From Anaerolineae bacterium (GTDB lineage Bacteria > Chloroflexota > Anaerolineae > B4-G1): a stretch of DNA of 6,188 nt. The notes under the pieces are model-generated. The model was not told where the DNA came from and made no database searches. It saw nothing but the letters and a program-made list of their open reading frames with translations. This document shows, piece by piece, positions 1-6,019 of the stretch (position 1 is its first letter; the number at the start of each line of letters is the position of its first letter). The DNA lies in contig JAUWOI010000276.1 of assembly GCA_030612185.1 (NCBI GenBank), positions 1 through 6,188 on the forward strand, read 5' to 3'. The translations under genes were made by a program, and so were the position numbers.

Positions 1-1
1 G

Positions 2-1459
2 TTGGATGCTCTGCGGGACGAGATTGAGACCAAATACCCTGCCGAAACAGGCGTTGCCACCATCACCGCCGATTGGCGGCCCGTTACGCCGGAGATGGTG
101 CTCCAGGGCTACCCGGATGGTGGGTTCGGTGGCTTGGTCCGCTGGGCCGGCACCTGGCTGCGCCGCCGCAAGGAGGACAAAACGCCAGGGCCTTTCTACG
201 AGGCGCTGCCGCATACCGTGCGCTGCCATTCCTGCCGCACCCGCCCGGCTCACGACCGATACTCATTCCCAGACTGGCCCTTGTGCGCGGTTTGCTATGG
301 AAAGCGCAATTATGAGGGCCGCGAAGCGTGGTTCCGCGAATTTCAGCAGTTCCTCGAAAAGCACCCCGATTCACCTTATGCCAAGTTTGCAACAAAGCAT
401 GCGCCGTCTTATCTGGCCGACTGGAACAACGATACGCTGCGCCCAGTTCCCCAAGACCTCTCTGAACTGGGGCGAGCCAGCCGGGCCAGGTCGGGCTACG
501 TTGGCTTGATCCACCTGGACGGCGATGGCCTGGGAGATGCATTTTTTAAATCCAGCACGGCGCTTGAATTCCGCACATTCAGCTTGCAAATCGAAGAGAT
601 CACCCAAGATATAGTGCTGCAGACGCTGGCCACGCACCTCCGCCCGGCAAAAGTGCAGGCCAGTAAAGCGCGAGAGGAAGCGAACGTCAAACCCGCTCTT
701 GGGGAATGGGTGTGGATTCATCCATTCGAGATCATCACCATCGGCGGCGACGACGTATGGCTCATCGTGCCTGGCGACTGCGCGATTCCCATCGCGGCGG
801 CTATCTCCAAAGCGTTTACTGCGGCCGGATTGCGCCGCCCGGATGATGATCGGGCCTGCACCCTCTCCGGCGGGGTGGTGATCGCCGACGACCACAATCC
901 GGTACGCATCCTCCAGGGGGTGACCAAGGAACTGGCGCGAAACGCCAAACGCGCTCGCAAGGAGGCGGAGGGCAAGGATACCGATATGGGGCACATTGAC
1001 TTTCACATCTTCAAATCCGCCGATATGCTAGATCGTAAGGTCAACACGATCCGCGATCTGCCTCCTTACACCTTTAGCGGGCTGCGGCTGTTGGCGCGTC
1101 CGTATCCGGCGGACAGGCTCGCGGATCTGTGGGCAAGTTTGGAGCAATTGCGCACTCGATCAGGTGGCTTTTCCAACAGCCAGATGCACTTGTTGGCCGA
1201 GTCCCTGTTGCGCGGGCGAATGCAGTCCACGCTTTTCTACGAGTACCAGCGCGCGAGGAACAAGGACGGGTACAAGTATCTGGACGACGCGTTGAGAATC
1301 GCGCAAGGAGAGGGCATGGAGCACCCCACGCCCTGGATAGACGTAAAGCGCCAGACGGCCTATCGGTACACGCACCATACCGCGTTGTGGGACATCGCCG
1401 AGTTGTACGACTTTATCCCCAGGAACTTGCCAAAGGAGGGGTTCGATGACCAGGATTGA
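2..1459 (+). CDS. cas10: Cas10, type III CRISPR large subunit, 5'-truncated by window edge
   Basis: This is the signature subunit of type III effector complexes; its palm domains turn ATP into cyclic oligoadenylates when target RNA is bound. The visible 485 residues begin with a stretch leading into a zinc-binding CxxC...CxxC site (C75, C78, C95, C98 of the visible part). Next comes the start of the second palm domain, with LDGDGLG at 172-178, a metal-binding aspartate pair. The GGDD polymerase motif follows at 248-251 (bases 743-754), inside the strand ITIGGDDVWLIV. A mostly helical C-terminal domain (about 350-485) would contact the Cas7/Cas11 filament. The reading frame is open to the left edge, so the TTG at base 2 is not taken as the real start; any HD nuclease domain and the first palm domain lie outside the window. 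All synthetase residues that can be seen are intact, so cyclic oligoadenylate production is expected. The gene overlaps the next by 14 bases. Family call is near certain; subtype comes from context. Confidence 0.95.
   Translation: MDALRDEIETKYPAETGVATITADWRPVTPEMVLQGYPDGGFGGLVRWAGTWLRRRKEDKTPGPFYEALPHTVRCHSCRTRPAHDRYSFPDWPLCAVCYGKRNYEGREAWFREFQQFLEKHPDSPYAKFATKHAPSYLADWNNDTLRPVPQDLSELGRASRARSGYVGLIHLDGDGLGDAFFKSSTALEFRTFSLQIEEITQDIVLQTLATHLRPAKVQASKAREEANVKPALGEWVWIHPFEIITIGGDDVWLIVPGDCAIPIAAAISKAFTAAGLRRPDDDRACTLSGGVVIADDHNPVRILQGVTKELARNAKRARKEAEGKDTDMGHIDFHIFKSADMLDRKVNTIRDLPPYTFSGLRLLARPYPADRLADLWASLEQLRTRSGGFSNSQMHLLAESLLRGRMQSTLFYEYQRARNKDGYKYLDDALRIAQGEGMEHPTPWIDVKRQTAYRYTHHTALWDIAELYDFIPRNLPKEGFDDQD
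1432..1441 (+). promoter_or_regulatory. Ribosome binding site of first cas7 gene
   Basis: The bases AAAGGAGGGG lie inside the last codons of cas10, four bases before the ATG at 1446. The strong match to the 16S rRNA tail fixes the start of the first Cas7 gene and shows that it starts before cas10 ends. Confidence 0.8.
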
Positions 1460-2120
1460 CGTGACGCTGACCTTCCAGACCCCTTTGAACATCGGCTCCG
1501 GCGTGCAGCGGGGAACGTTGGCCGACCGGGCGATGATCAAGGATCATGACGGCTGGCCCTACGTCCCTGCGTCGGCGTTCAAGGGGTGTCTGCGCCACGC
1601 GGTGGAGCAGGTCGCCGCCGGCCTGGGCATCCTGGTGTGTGTGACCCATCAGGATATGTGCCCACACGGAGAGGAATACTGCGCCGTGTGCCGCATTTTT
1701 GGATCGCCCTGGCTGCCCGGCAAACTCTACTTTGCGCGCCTCGAGTTAAGAGGCCCGCAATCGCTGATGGAACATAAGGAACGCTTACGCAAAGCAGAAC
1801 AATACCCCGCCACGACCCACCGTTACGGCGTCGCCATCTCCCGCCGGCGGGGCGTGTCCGACGATAAACTGCTCTACACCACCGAGTTGCTGAAACCAGG
1901 TGTCAACTTGATATTCGGGGGAGCAACGGAAGGCGACCTCTCGCCCGGCGAAGTGGCCCTGGTGCTGGCGGGATTGAGATCGCTGCCCGCGTTGGGTCGG
2001 GGAAAGAGCGGCGGGCTGGGATGGCTGCAAAGAGTCGCGTGGAAACTGGATGGCCCTGGCGTCGAAGCGCTGCAAACGCCGGCCGGGCTGCGAGACGAGC
2101 TCAAGCACGTGACAGTATGA
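1446..2120 (+). CDS. cas7: Csm3-like Cas7 RAMP protein (backbone subunit 1)
   Basis: This 224-residue protein is a Cas7-type RAMP that would line the crRNA and cut bound target RNA. It has the N-terminal IGSG turn (16-19) and the YVPASAFKG motif (39-47), which corresponds to YIPGSSLKG of Csm3. An aspartate at D27 in LADRAMIKD sits where Csm3 and Cmr4 carry their RNA-cutting aspartate. A likely zinc site is formed by C65, C72, C79 and C82, followed directly by FGSPWLPGK (85-93). The thumb region contains YGVAISRRRG (127-136), and the glycine-rich loop LGRGKSGGLGW (183-193) is the RAMP signature near the C terminus. The length fits a single-domain Csm3. It starts inside the end of cas10 behind a strong ribosome binding site and ends in an ATGA overlap with csx10. 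The family is clear; its exact place in the filament is inferred. Confidence 0.92.
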   Translation: MTRIDVTLTFQTPLNIGSGVQRGTLADRAMIKDHDGWPYVPASAFKGCLRHAVEQVAAGLGILVCVTHQDMCPHGEEYCAVCRIFGSPWLPGKLYFARLELRGPQSLMEHKERLRKAEQYPATTHRYGVAISRRRGVSDDKLLYTTELLKPGVNLIFGGATEGDLSPGEVALVLAGLRSLPALGRGKSGGLGWLQRVAWKLDGPGVEALQTPAGLRDELKHVTV

Positions 2121-3805
2121 CCTACAAGGCACGTCAGATACCGGTATATCAGCAAGGCCCGGTGTTGCTGGGGGACGAGAGCGGCGTGGGCAACTATGAG
2201 CAGACAATAGACTACATCCCCGGCGCTGTCCTGCGTGGCGCGCTAGCCACTCACGTGCTGCACGCCGATGAGCAAGTCTTCCGGCGCGTTTTCGTGGCAG
2301 CCGAACGTCCGCCCCGTTTTGGCAACGCTTATCCGGCATGGCCGGAGGTCTGGGCCTATCCCTTCCCGGCGACGGCACGCACCTGCAAGCAATACCCCGG
2401 CTACGCCACAAACGAGCACGAGGGGCACGGCGTTTTCGACGTACTGGTCGAGCAGGCGCTTTACGAGTTGCTCAGCGACCCACAGTTTCCACACCGCGAA
2501 CGGTTGATCCCGACGTTGGGAACTCGCTGGGCGGAACTTGCAAACGGCTACGAGCCACGCTGTCCTTACGAACAGGATCAAAAATGCGGCGAACAGGTGA
2601 AACCGGCGACCGGATACTATGTACTGCGGAGCAACGGCCCAGGCCCGGCCCCTGAGCCGCAGATCTCGCGGGCGACCCACGTCGGCATAAACCGCGCGCG
2701 CGGCGTGGCCGAGGACAACCTGCTCTTTACGCTGGAAACGATCGAGAACGCAGCGAACTTGCAGTTCCGCGGGCAGTTGGTGTACGACGACACTTACAAA
2801 GATGATCTGGAACGGTTAATCGGGCTGCGAGGGCAGGCCAACACATTCCGCATCGGACGCGGGCGCTCGCGGGGAATGGGACTGGCCGAGATTCAGATTG
2901 ATGTCCCACCCTCGGCTCCCGGTGAGAAGATAGAAGACCGTCTAGATCTCTTGCAGCGCGAGTTCCTCAAGACGGTACAGGAGCATTACGCTCAAGTAGG
3001 GGGGTTGGATTTCACCCCAGGATATTTTTTCAGCCTGACGCTACGGGCTCCGGCCATACTCGCTGGCCCAGACGACCTGCCTTCCCTGTGGCCCGATCTT
3101 TCCCCGCCCGAACTGGCAGCGGCGTGGCCGTTGCGCGCCTGGGCCAGAACCACGGTAGTTGGAGGATGGGACGCGGCGGCAGGTCTTCCCCGCCGCACCC
3201 GTCAGGCGGTCGAGGCAGGCGCGGTCTACCTGTACTATGCGCCGGAGACGACTCTACCCAGGGCCGCGTTGGTTCCGGCTTTGGAGGCACTGGAACTGAC
3301 AGGCATCGGCGCACAGCGCGAGCGCGGCTACGGCCAACTGACCGTGTGCGCGCCTTTCCACTGTGCAGGATGGTCAAACGGAGATACCCAATCCACCCTG
3401 CAAGTCTCAATGCCAGAGAGCCGCGAAACCAAGCTAATCCAGCGTGCCGAAAAGACGGTTGATGGAATCACGATCGCCTCTCAACCTGAAAAGAGGCTGC
3501 AACCGACCCAGATACAGTTGTTACTGCGCGAGGCCCAGGCTGGTTACGGCGTCGAACACGTCCTAAACTGGCTGCGCTACCAGCAGGCGCGCGTAAAGGC
3601 CTGGCAGAAATCGGGACTGGCCGAACGAATTGCGCAAGACACTGACGCCCTGTACCAAGAGGCACGAGATGACCTCGACCAACGCGGTGTAGAGATCACC
3701 AAGAAACGCCTGGGCGATGAATGGGCGGACTTGGTCCAGGACTATCTGGCATATCTGTTGCGTTGGTATCAGGTGGCATTGCAACGACGAGGAGGTGGAG
3801 AATGA
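2117..3805 (+). CDS. csx10: Csx10-family RAMP protein with two RAMP domains and a helical C-terminal tail
   Basis: This 562-residue protein matches the Csx10 family, the Cas5-like subunit of type III-D complexes that would hold the 5' handle of the crRNA. Domain 1 (about 1-265) has DYIPGAVLRGALA (32-44), a segment with TCK (89-91) and HEGHGVFD (101-108) typical of Csx10, further cysteines C149 and C157 that may bind zinc, a Cas7-like THVGINRARG segment (187-196), and the glycine-rich loop GRGRSRGMG (247-255). Domain 2 (about 300-412) ends in a second glycine-rich loop, GIGAQRERGYGQ (396-407). After a linker, residues about 464-556 are almost entirely helix-forming and could be a Cas11-like small subunit. 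No aspartate clearly equivalent to the Csm3 cutting residue is seen in domain 1. The ATG at 2117 overlaps the cas7 stop as ATGA and has only a weak ribosome binding site, so translation probably depends on coupling. An in-frame ATG at 2021 would extend the protein by 32 residues inside cas7, which is less likely. Confidence 0.87.
   Translation: MTYKARQIPVYQQGPVLLGDESGVGNYEQTIDYIPGAVLRGALATHVLHADEQVFRRVFVAAERPPRFGNAYPAWPEVWAYPFPATARTCKQYPGYATNEHEGHGVFDVLVEQALYELLSDPQFPHRERLIPTLGTRWAELANGYEPRCPYEQDQKCGEQVKPATGYYVLRSNGPGPAPEPQISRATHVGINRARGVAEDNLLFTLETIENAANLQFRGQLVYDDTYKDDLERLIGLRGQANTFRIGRGRSRGMGLAEIQIDVPPSAPGEKIEDRLDLLQREFLKTVQEHYAQVGGLDFTPGYFFSLTLRAPAILAGPDDLPSLWPDLSPPELAAAWPLRAWARTTVVGGWDAAAGLPRRTRQAVEAGAVYLYYAPETTLPRAALVPALEALELTGIGAQRERGYGQLTVCAPFHCAGWSNGDTQSTLQVSMPESRETKLIQRAEKTVDGITIASQPEKRLQPTQIQLLLREAQAGYGVEHVLNWLRYQQARVKAWQKSGLAERIAQDTDALYQEARDDLDQRGVEITKKRLGDEWADLVQDYLAYLLRWYQVALQRRGGGE
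3790..3797 (+). promoter_or_regulatory. Ribosome binding site of second cas7 gene
   Basis: AGGAGGTG is a perfect match to the anti-Shine-Dalgarno sequence and ends four bases before the ATG at 3802. It fixes that start over the in-frame ATG at 3721. It lies within the last codons of csx10 and encodes part of the glycine-rich tail of that protein. Confidence 0.85.
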
Positions 3806-4752
3806 CCGAGACTGACAAGAACCGAACCCCAGACTTTCGGACGTTTCATTCCCGCCTGGTCATCCACGGCACGATCACGCTGTGCACTGGACTGCGGGTC
3901 GGCGCAGGTCGGGATACGGAGGCGCAATCCGGCGCGGACGTGCCGGTGGTCAAACTGGCGGACGGCAACCCCTATATCCCTGGCAGCAGCTTCAAGGGTG
4001 CGTGGCGGGCCTTCACAGAGAGTCTGCTGCGCGGTATCGCCAGGCCAGACCAGAGCCTGGCCTGTATCTCGGTGCCGCGCGACGAAACCACCCTGCAACC
4101 AGACGTATGCTTGACCTCGGCAGCAGTGACGAGGCTAAAGAACAGCGATCCCTCCCCACAAGCCTGGAGCGCGGCAATAGGCCCCAAACGGGCAGTGGAG
4201 ATTGAGGGACTGACATCATTGGATGAGGTCATCCGGCAATTGAGTTGCCGGACGTGCCAGCTCTTTGGTGCGCCCTGGCTGGCAGGCAAGGTGTGGGTCA
4301 AGGATCTATCACTGAGCGCCGACTGGCGCGGTCTCGTCCGGCCCGCCGTCCGCGATGGTGTGGCTATTGACCGCGACAAAGGCACAGCGGCGGACAAACA
4401 AAAATACACCTACGAGGTGGTGCCCAAGGAAACGCCTTTTGACATCGAAATCATCGTTCAAAATGGCGACGACACAGAGTTAGGGCTGGCCTGGTTGGGC
4501 CTGATGGCCTTCCAGCGGGGGATGGTCTCGCTGGGCGGCGCACGTTCCCGCGGGCTGGGTTGGTGCGAGCTAGAGATCAACTGGGAGCAAACCCGGTTGA
4601 TCGGGCGGGAGACGCTCGTTGACGAGCTTTTCCCAGACGAGGAGGGCGCGCATCCTGGCGGCGCGTTGGGCGAGCAAGGGTCGGAAAAAGTGGCGCAGTG
4701 GCGGGGTGACTTTTTGCAGAGTATCGGATGGGAGGGAGCGTATGGCGACTGA
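3802..4752 (+). CDS. cas7: Csm3-like Cas7 RAMP protein (backbone subunit 2)
   Basis: This 316-residue protein is a second Cas7-type backbone subunit. After a polar start of about 16 residues come the GLRVGAG turn (30-36), the aspartate D46 in GADVPVVK at the Csm3 cutting position, and the classic YIPGSSFKGAWR (58-69). A probable zinc site is formed by C88, C103, C149 and C152, the last followed by FGAPWLAGK (155-163). The thumb segment RDGVAIDRDKGTA (184-196) is close to the Csm3/Csx7 consensus, and the glycine-rich loop LGGARSRGLGW (244-254) completes the RAMP fold. It is longer than the first Cas7 because of an insertion between C103 and C149 and an acidic, glycine-rich C-terminal tail (about 265-316). 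The CxxC-(I/L)FG(S/A)PWL block shared with the first Cas7 marks them as paralogues. It overlaps csx10 by four bases (ATGA) and csx19 by eleven. Both Cas7 proteins look able to cut RNA. Confidence 0.92.
   Translation: MTETDKNRTPDFRTFHSRLVIHGTITLCTGLRVGAGRDTEAQSGADVPVVKLADGNPYIPGSSFKGAWRAFTESLLRGIARPDQSLACISVPRDETTLQPDVCLTSAAVTRLKNSDPSPQAWSAAIGPKRAVEIEGLTSLDEVIRQLSCRTCQLFGAPWLAGKVWVKDLSLSADWRGLVRPAVRDGVAIDRDKGTAADKQKYTYEVVPKETPFDIEIIVQNGDDTELGLAWLGLMAFQRGMVSLGGARSRGLGWCELEINWEQTRLIGRETLVDELFPDEEGAHPGGALGEQGSEKVAQWRGDFLQSIGWEGAYGD
4731..4736 (+). promoter_or_regulatory. Ribosome binding site of csx19
   Basis: GGAGGG lies five bases before the ATG at 4742, inside the last codons of the second cas7. 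It supports this start over an in-frame ATG at 4619, which would put 41 unrelated residues in front of the protein. Confidence 0.75.
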
Positions 4753-5338
4753 ACAGATAGGCTGTCAGGATCAACCTGCACTCAAAATCCACACGGCGGA
4801 GGGCATCGCCCCCAAGACTCTGCGGCAACTGCTGTCCGATTCCAACCTCAGGTGGGTGTACGCCGAAAGCCTGACCGACACTATCCTGGCCTATACTGGG
4901 GATTTTCTCCCAGACAAAGATAAAGACCTGCTGCAATGGGAGCACGGACGCGCCTTCGATGAAGCATTGGAACTGGACTGGTGGTGTACAGAGCAGACCT
5001 TCCGCTTACGCCTGCTGACAGAGGGAGATATTCTCGACGGGGTGGATTGGAATGAACCGGATTCCGTCGTGCAGCCTGTCCAAGACGAACCCTATCCCCT
5101 GCGGCTGCACGGCAAGTATGATAAGAAGCACACAGCCTCGCCTGAGCGCCCCACCTGGTCAGAAGCACGTATTCCTCAGCACATAGCTTACCCTGTCGAA
5201 GTGGGCGAAGGGGAAAAACCCCCGGAGCGCGTGGTGCTGCGCGCTCTGGATTACGCGCGCACCGGGTGTGTGGTGCTCACCCGCCTGGTAGGGTTGGCGC
5301 GTGGTGATGGTACTGCAAACGTCGCACATCAGCAGTGA
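4742..5338 (+). CDS. csx19: Csx19-like type III-D CRISPR-associated protein
   Basis: This 198-residue protein resembles the Csx19 family (TIGR03984-like), a non-RAMP structural subunit found with Csx10 in type III-D operons. The features supporting this are the segment RWVYAESLTDTILAY (37-51), a following WEHGRAFDEALELDWW (66-81) that fits the family's R-x-F...E-L-x-W pattern, and its place directly after the Cas7/Csx10 genes. The central part (about 82-130) is rich in acidic residues and prolines. The C-terminal segment, about 161-190, looks like a strand followed by YARTG...RLVGL, as in the family's end region. No catalytic motif, signal peptide or membrane segment is seen. The 11-base overlap with cas7 indicates coupled translation and suggests fixed stoichiometry within the complex. 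Recognition rests on short motifs and context, so the name is likely but not certain. Confidence 0.75.
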   Translation: MATEQIGCQDQPALKIHTAEGIAPKTLRQLLSDSNLRWVYAESLTDTILAYTGDFLPDKDKDLLQWEHGRAFDEALELDWWCTEQTFRLRLLTEGDILDGVDWNEPDSVVQPVQDEPYPLRLHGKYDKKHTASPERPTWSEARIPQHIAYPVEVGEGEKPPERVVLRALDYARTGCVVLTRLVGLARGDGTANVAHQQ

Positions 5339-5400
5339 ACAGTGCTGCCGTCACGCTGTAGACTCTGTTCCACCATTTCAAGAATTAGGAGGCCAAAACG
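5339..5400 (+). other. Intergenic gap between csx19 and the SAVED-like gene
   Basis: This 62-base gap is the first break in the otherwise overlapping operon. It ends with a strong ribosome binding site, AGGAGG at 5387-5392, eight bases before the ATG at 5401. I see no convincing -35/-10 promoter and no hairpin followed by a T run, so read-through from csx19 is the simplest reading. The gap also marks the switch from high-GC to lower-GC DNA. Confidence 0.55.
5387..5392 (+). promoter_or_regulatory. Ribosome binding site of the SAVED-like gene
   Basis: A perfect AGGAGG with eight-base spacing precedes the ATG at 5401. This independent, strong initiation site means the 195-residue protein is complete at its N terminus and not a fragment of a longer effector fusion. 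Confidence 0.85.
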
Positions 5401-5988
5401 ATGGATGTTCTACAATTGGCTAAAGATGCATTAGAAGCAATCCAACAAATGCAGCCGGGTATAGAGTCAGCAGCCAAGGCGACAACTGCTCTCACAACGA
5501 TCGGCTCTACTGGGGTTAAGGTACTTCAACAGGGGAAGAAACTCTATACCTACCTTGTTGGCAAGTTTAAGGACGACAAGGCAGAAAAGCAAAAGCCCAC
5601 AACAATCGAGTCTAAAGAAGATGTCGCCATCTTGGTAGACATTAACCGTCGCTTGCTTCAGGATGTAGCTCAATACCTGAATACCCGGGGTATTGACGCC
5701 AACTTGATCATCGTTACCAATGACCCGGCGTATAGTTCTCAGGTTCGCTTCTTGAATGTCGAAGATTCTGAGGAATGGGAGACATTGGTGCAAGACTTCA
5801 ACCAAGCAATCAACGTGATCAAGCACACAGTAGGGAATGCACGGTTGCACTTTTTCCTATCCACGCCATTACCCATTGCCTTTGGTCTGGGCAGTGTCTG
5901 GGGAACCGTTGACGAGGCTACGGTCTACCACTGGGAGAGAGGCACATACCATCCAGTGATGAATATCTCCCGCCAACTGCGCCAATGA
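5401..5988 (+). CDS. Short SAVED/CARF-like putative cyclic-oligonucleotide sensor
   Basis: I assign this 195-residue protein to the SAVED/CARF-like sensor group from its C-terminal part. Residues 75-80 (VAILVD) form a first strand, followed by a helix, a second strand NLIIVTND (101-108), a long helix (about 123-142), a strand LHFFL (149-153), then TPLPIAFGLGSVWG (155-168) and the strand ATVYHWE (173-179) leading to TYHPVMNI (182-189). This pattern of strand, P-x-x-x-A-x-x-x-G helix, V-Y-x-x-x and Y-x-P is typical of the second half of SAVED domains, which bind cyclic tri- or tetra-adenylates. Residues 1-65 are alanine/lysine-rich helices with no nuclease, protease, TIR or clear membrane motif. 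SAVED domains described so far are two such halves and usually carry an effector; this one is half-size and alone. Codon use and GC content differ from the cas genes (26 of 60 bases G/C at 5521-5580 against 44 of 60 at 4501-4560), suggesting separate origin. The role as receptor for Cas10 product is inferred. Confidence 0.65.
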   Translation: MDVLQLAKDALEAIQQMQPGIESAAKATTALTTIGSTGVKVLQQGKKLYTYLVGKFKDDKAEKQKPTTIESKEDVAILVDINRRLLQDVAQYLNTRGIDANLIIVTNDPAYSSQVRFLNVEDSEEWETLVQDFNQAINVIKHTVGNARLHFFLSTPLPIAFGLGSVWGTVDEATVYHWERGTYHPVMNISRQLRQ

Positions 5989-6008
5989 TCGTCGTCGGTA
6001 CATCTCTC

Positions 6009-6013
6009 AAGGT
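6009..6013 (+). promoter_or_regulatory. Ribosome binding site of cas6
   Basis: AAGGT lies six bases before the ATG at 6020, within the 31-base gap after the SAVED-like gene. It is a moderate match and supports the cas6 start. Confidence 0.5.
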
Positions 6014-6019
6014 AGACCC

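Noticed and set aside
2..4. TTG as the start codon of cas10
   Set aside because: The frame is open to the window edge, no ribosome binding site can be seen, and the visible part lacks the N-terminal half of Cas10; this is a truncation, not a short protein.
371..1006. 211-codon open frame on the minus strand inside cas10
   Set aside because: It lies fully opposite a conserved Cas10 palm region, its translation shows no recognisable motif, and long antisense frames are common in GC-rich genes.
2021..2116. Upstream in-frame start for csx10
   Set aside because: It would add 32 arginine/alanine-rich residues lying within cas7, whereas the ATG at 2117 gives a typical ATGA overlap and the normal first RAMP strand.
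1785..2411. 208-codon open frame on the minus strand across the cas7/csx10 junction
   Set aside because: Its translation is arginine/proline-rich without domain motifs, as expected for a shadow of high-GC coding DNA.
5330..5347. Inverted repeat CAGCA...TGCTG at the end of csx19
   Set aside because: The stem has only five pairs with an eight-base loop and no T run follows, so it is not a credible terminator.
5401..5988. HEPN ribonuclease or PD-(D/E)xK nuclease in the SAVED-like protein
   Set aside because: No RxxxxH or R-x(4-6)-H motif and no convincing D...ExK arrangement is present in the translation.
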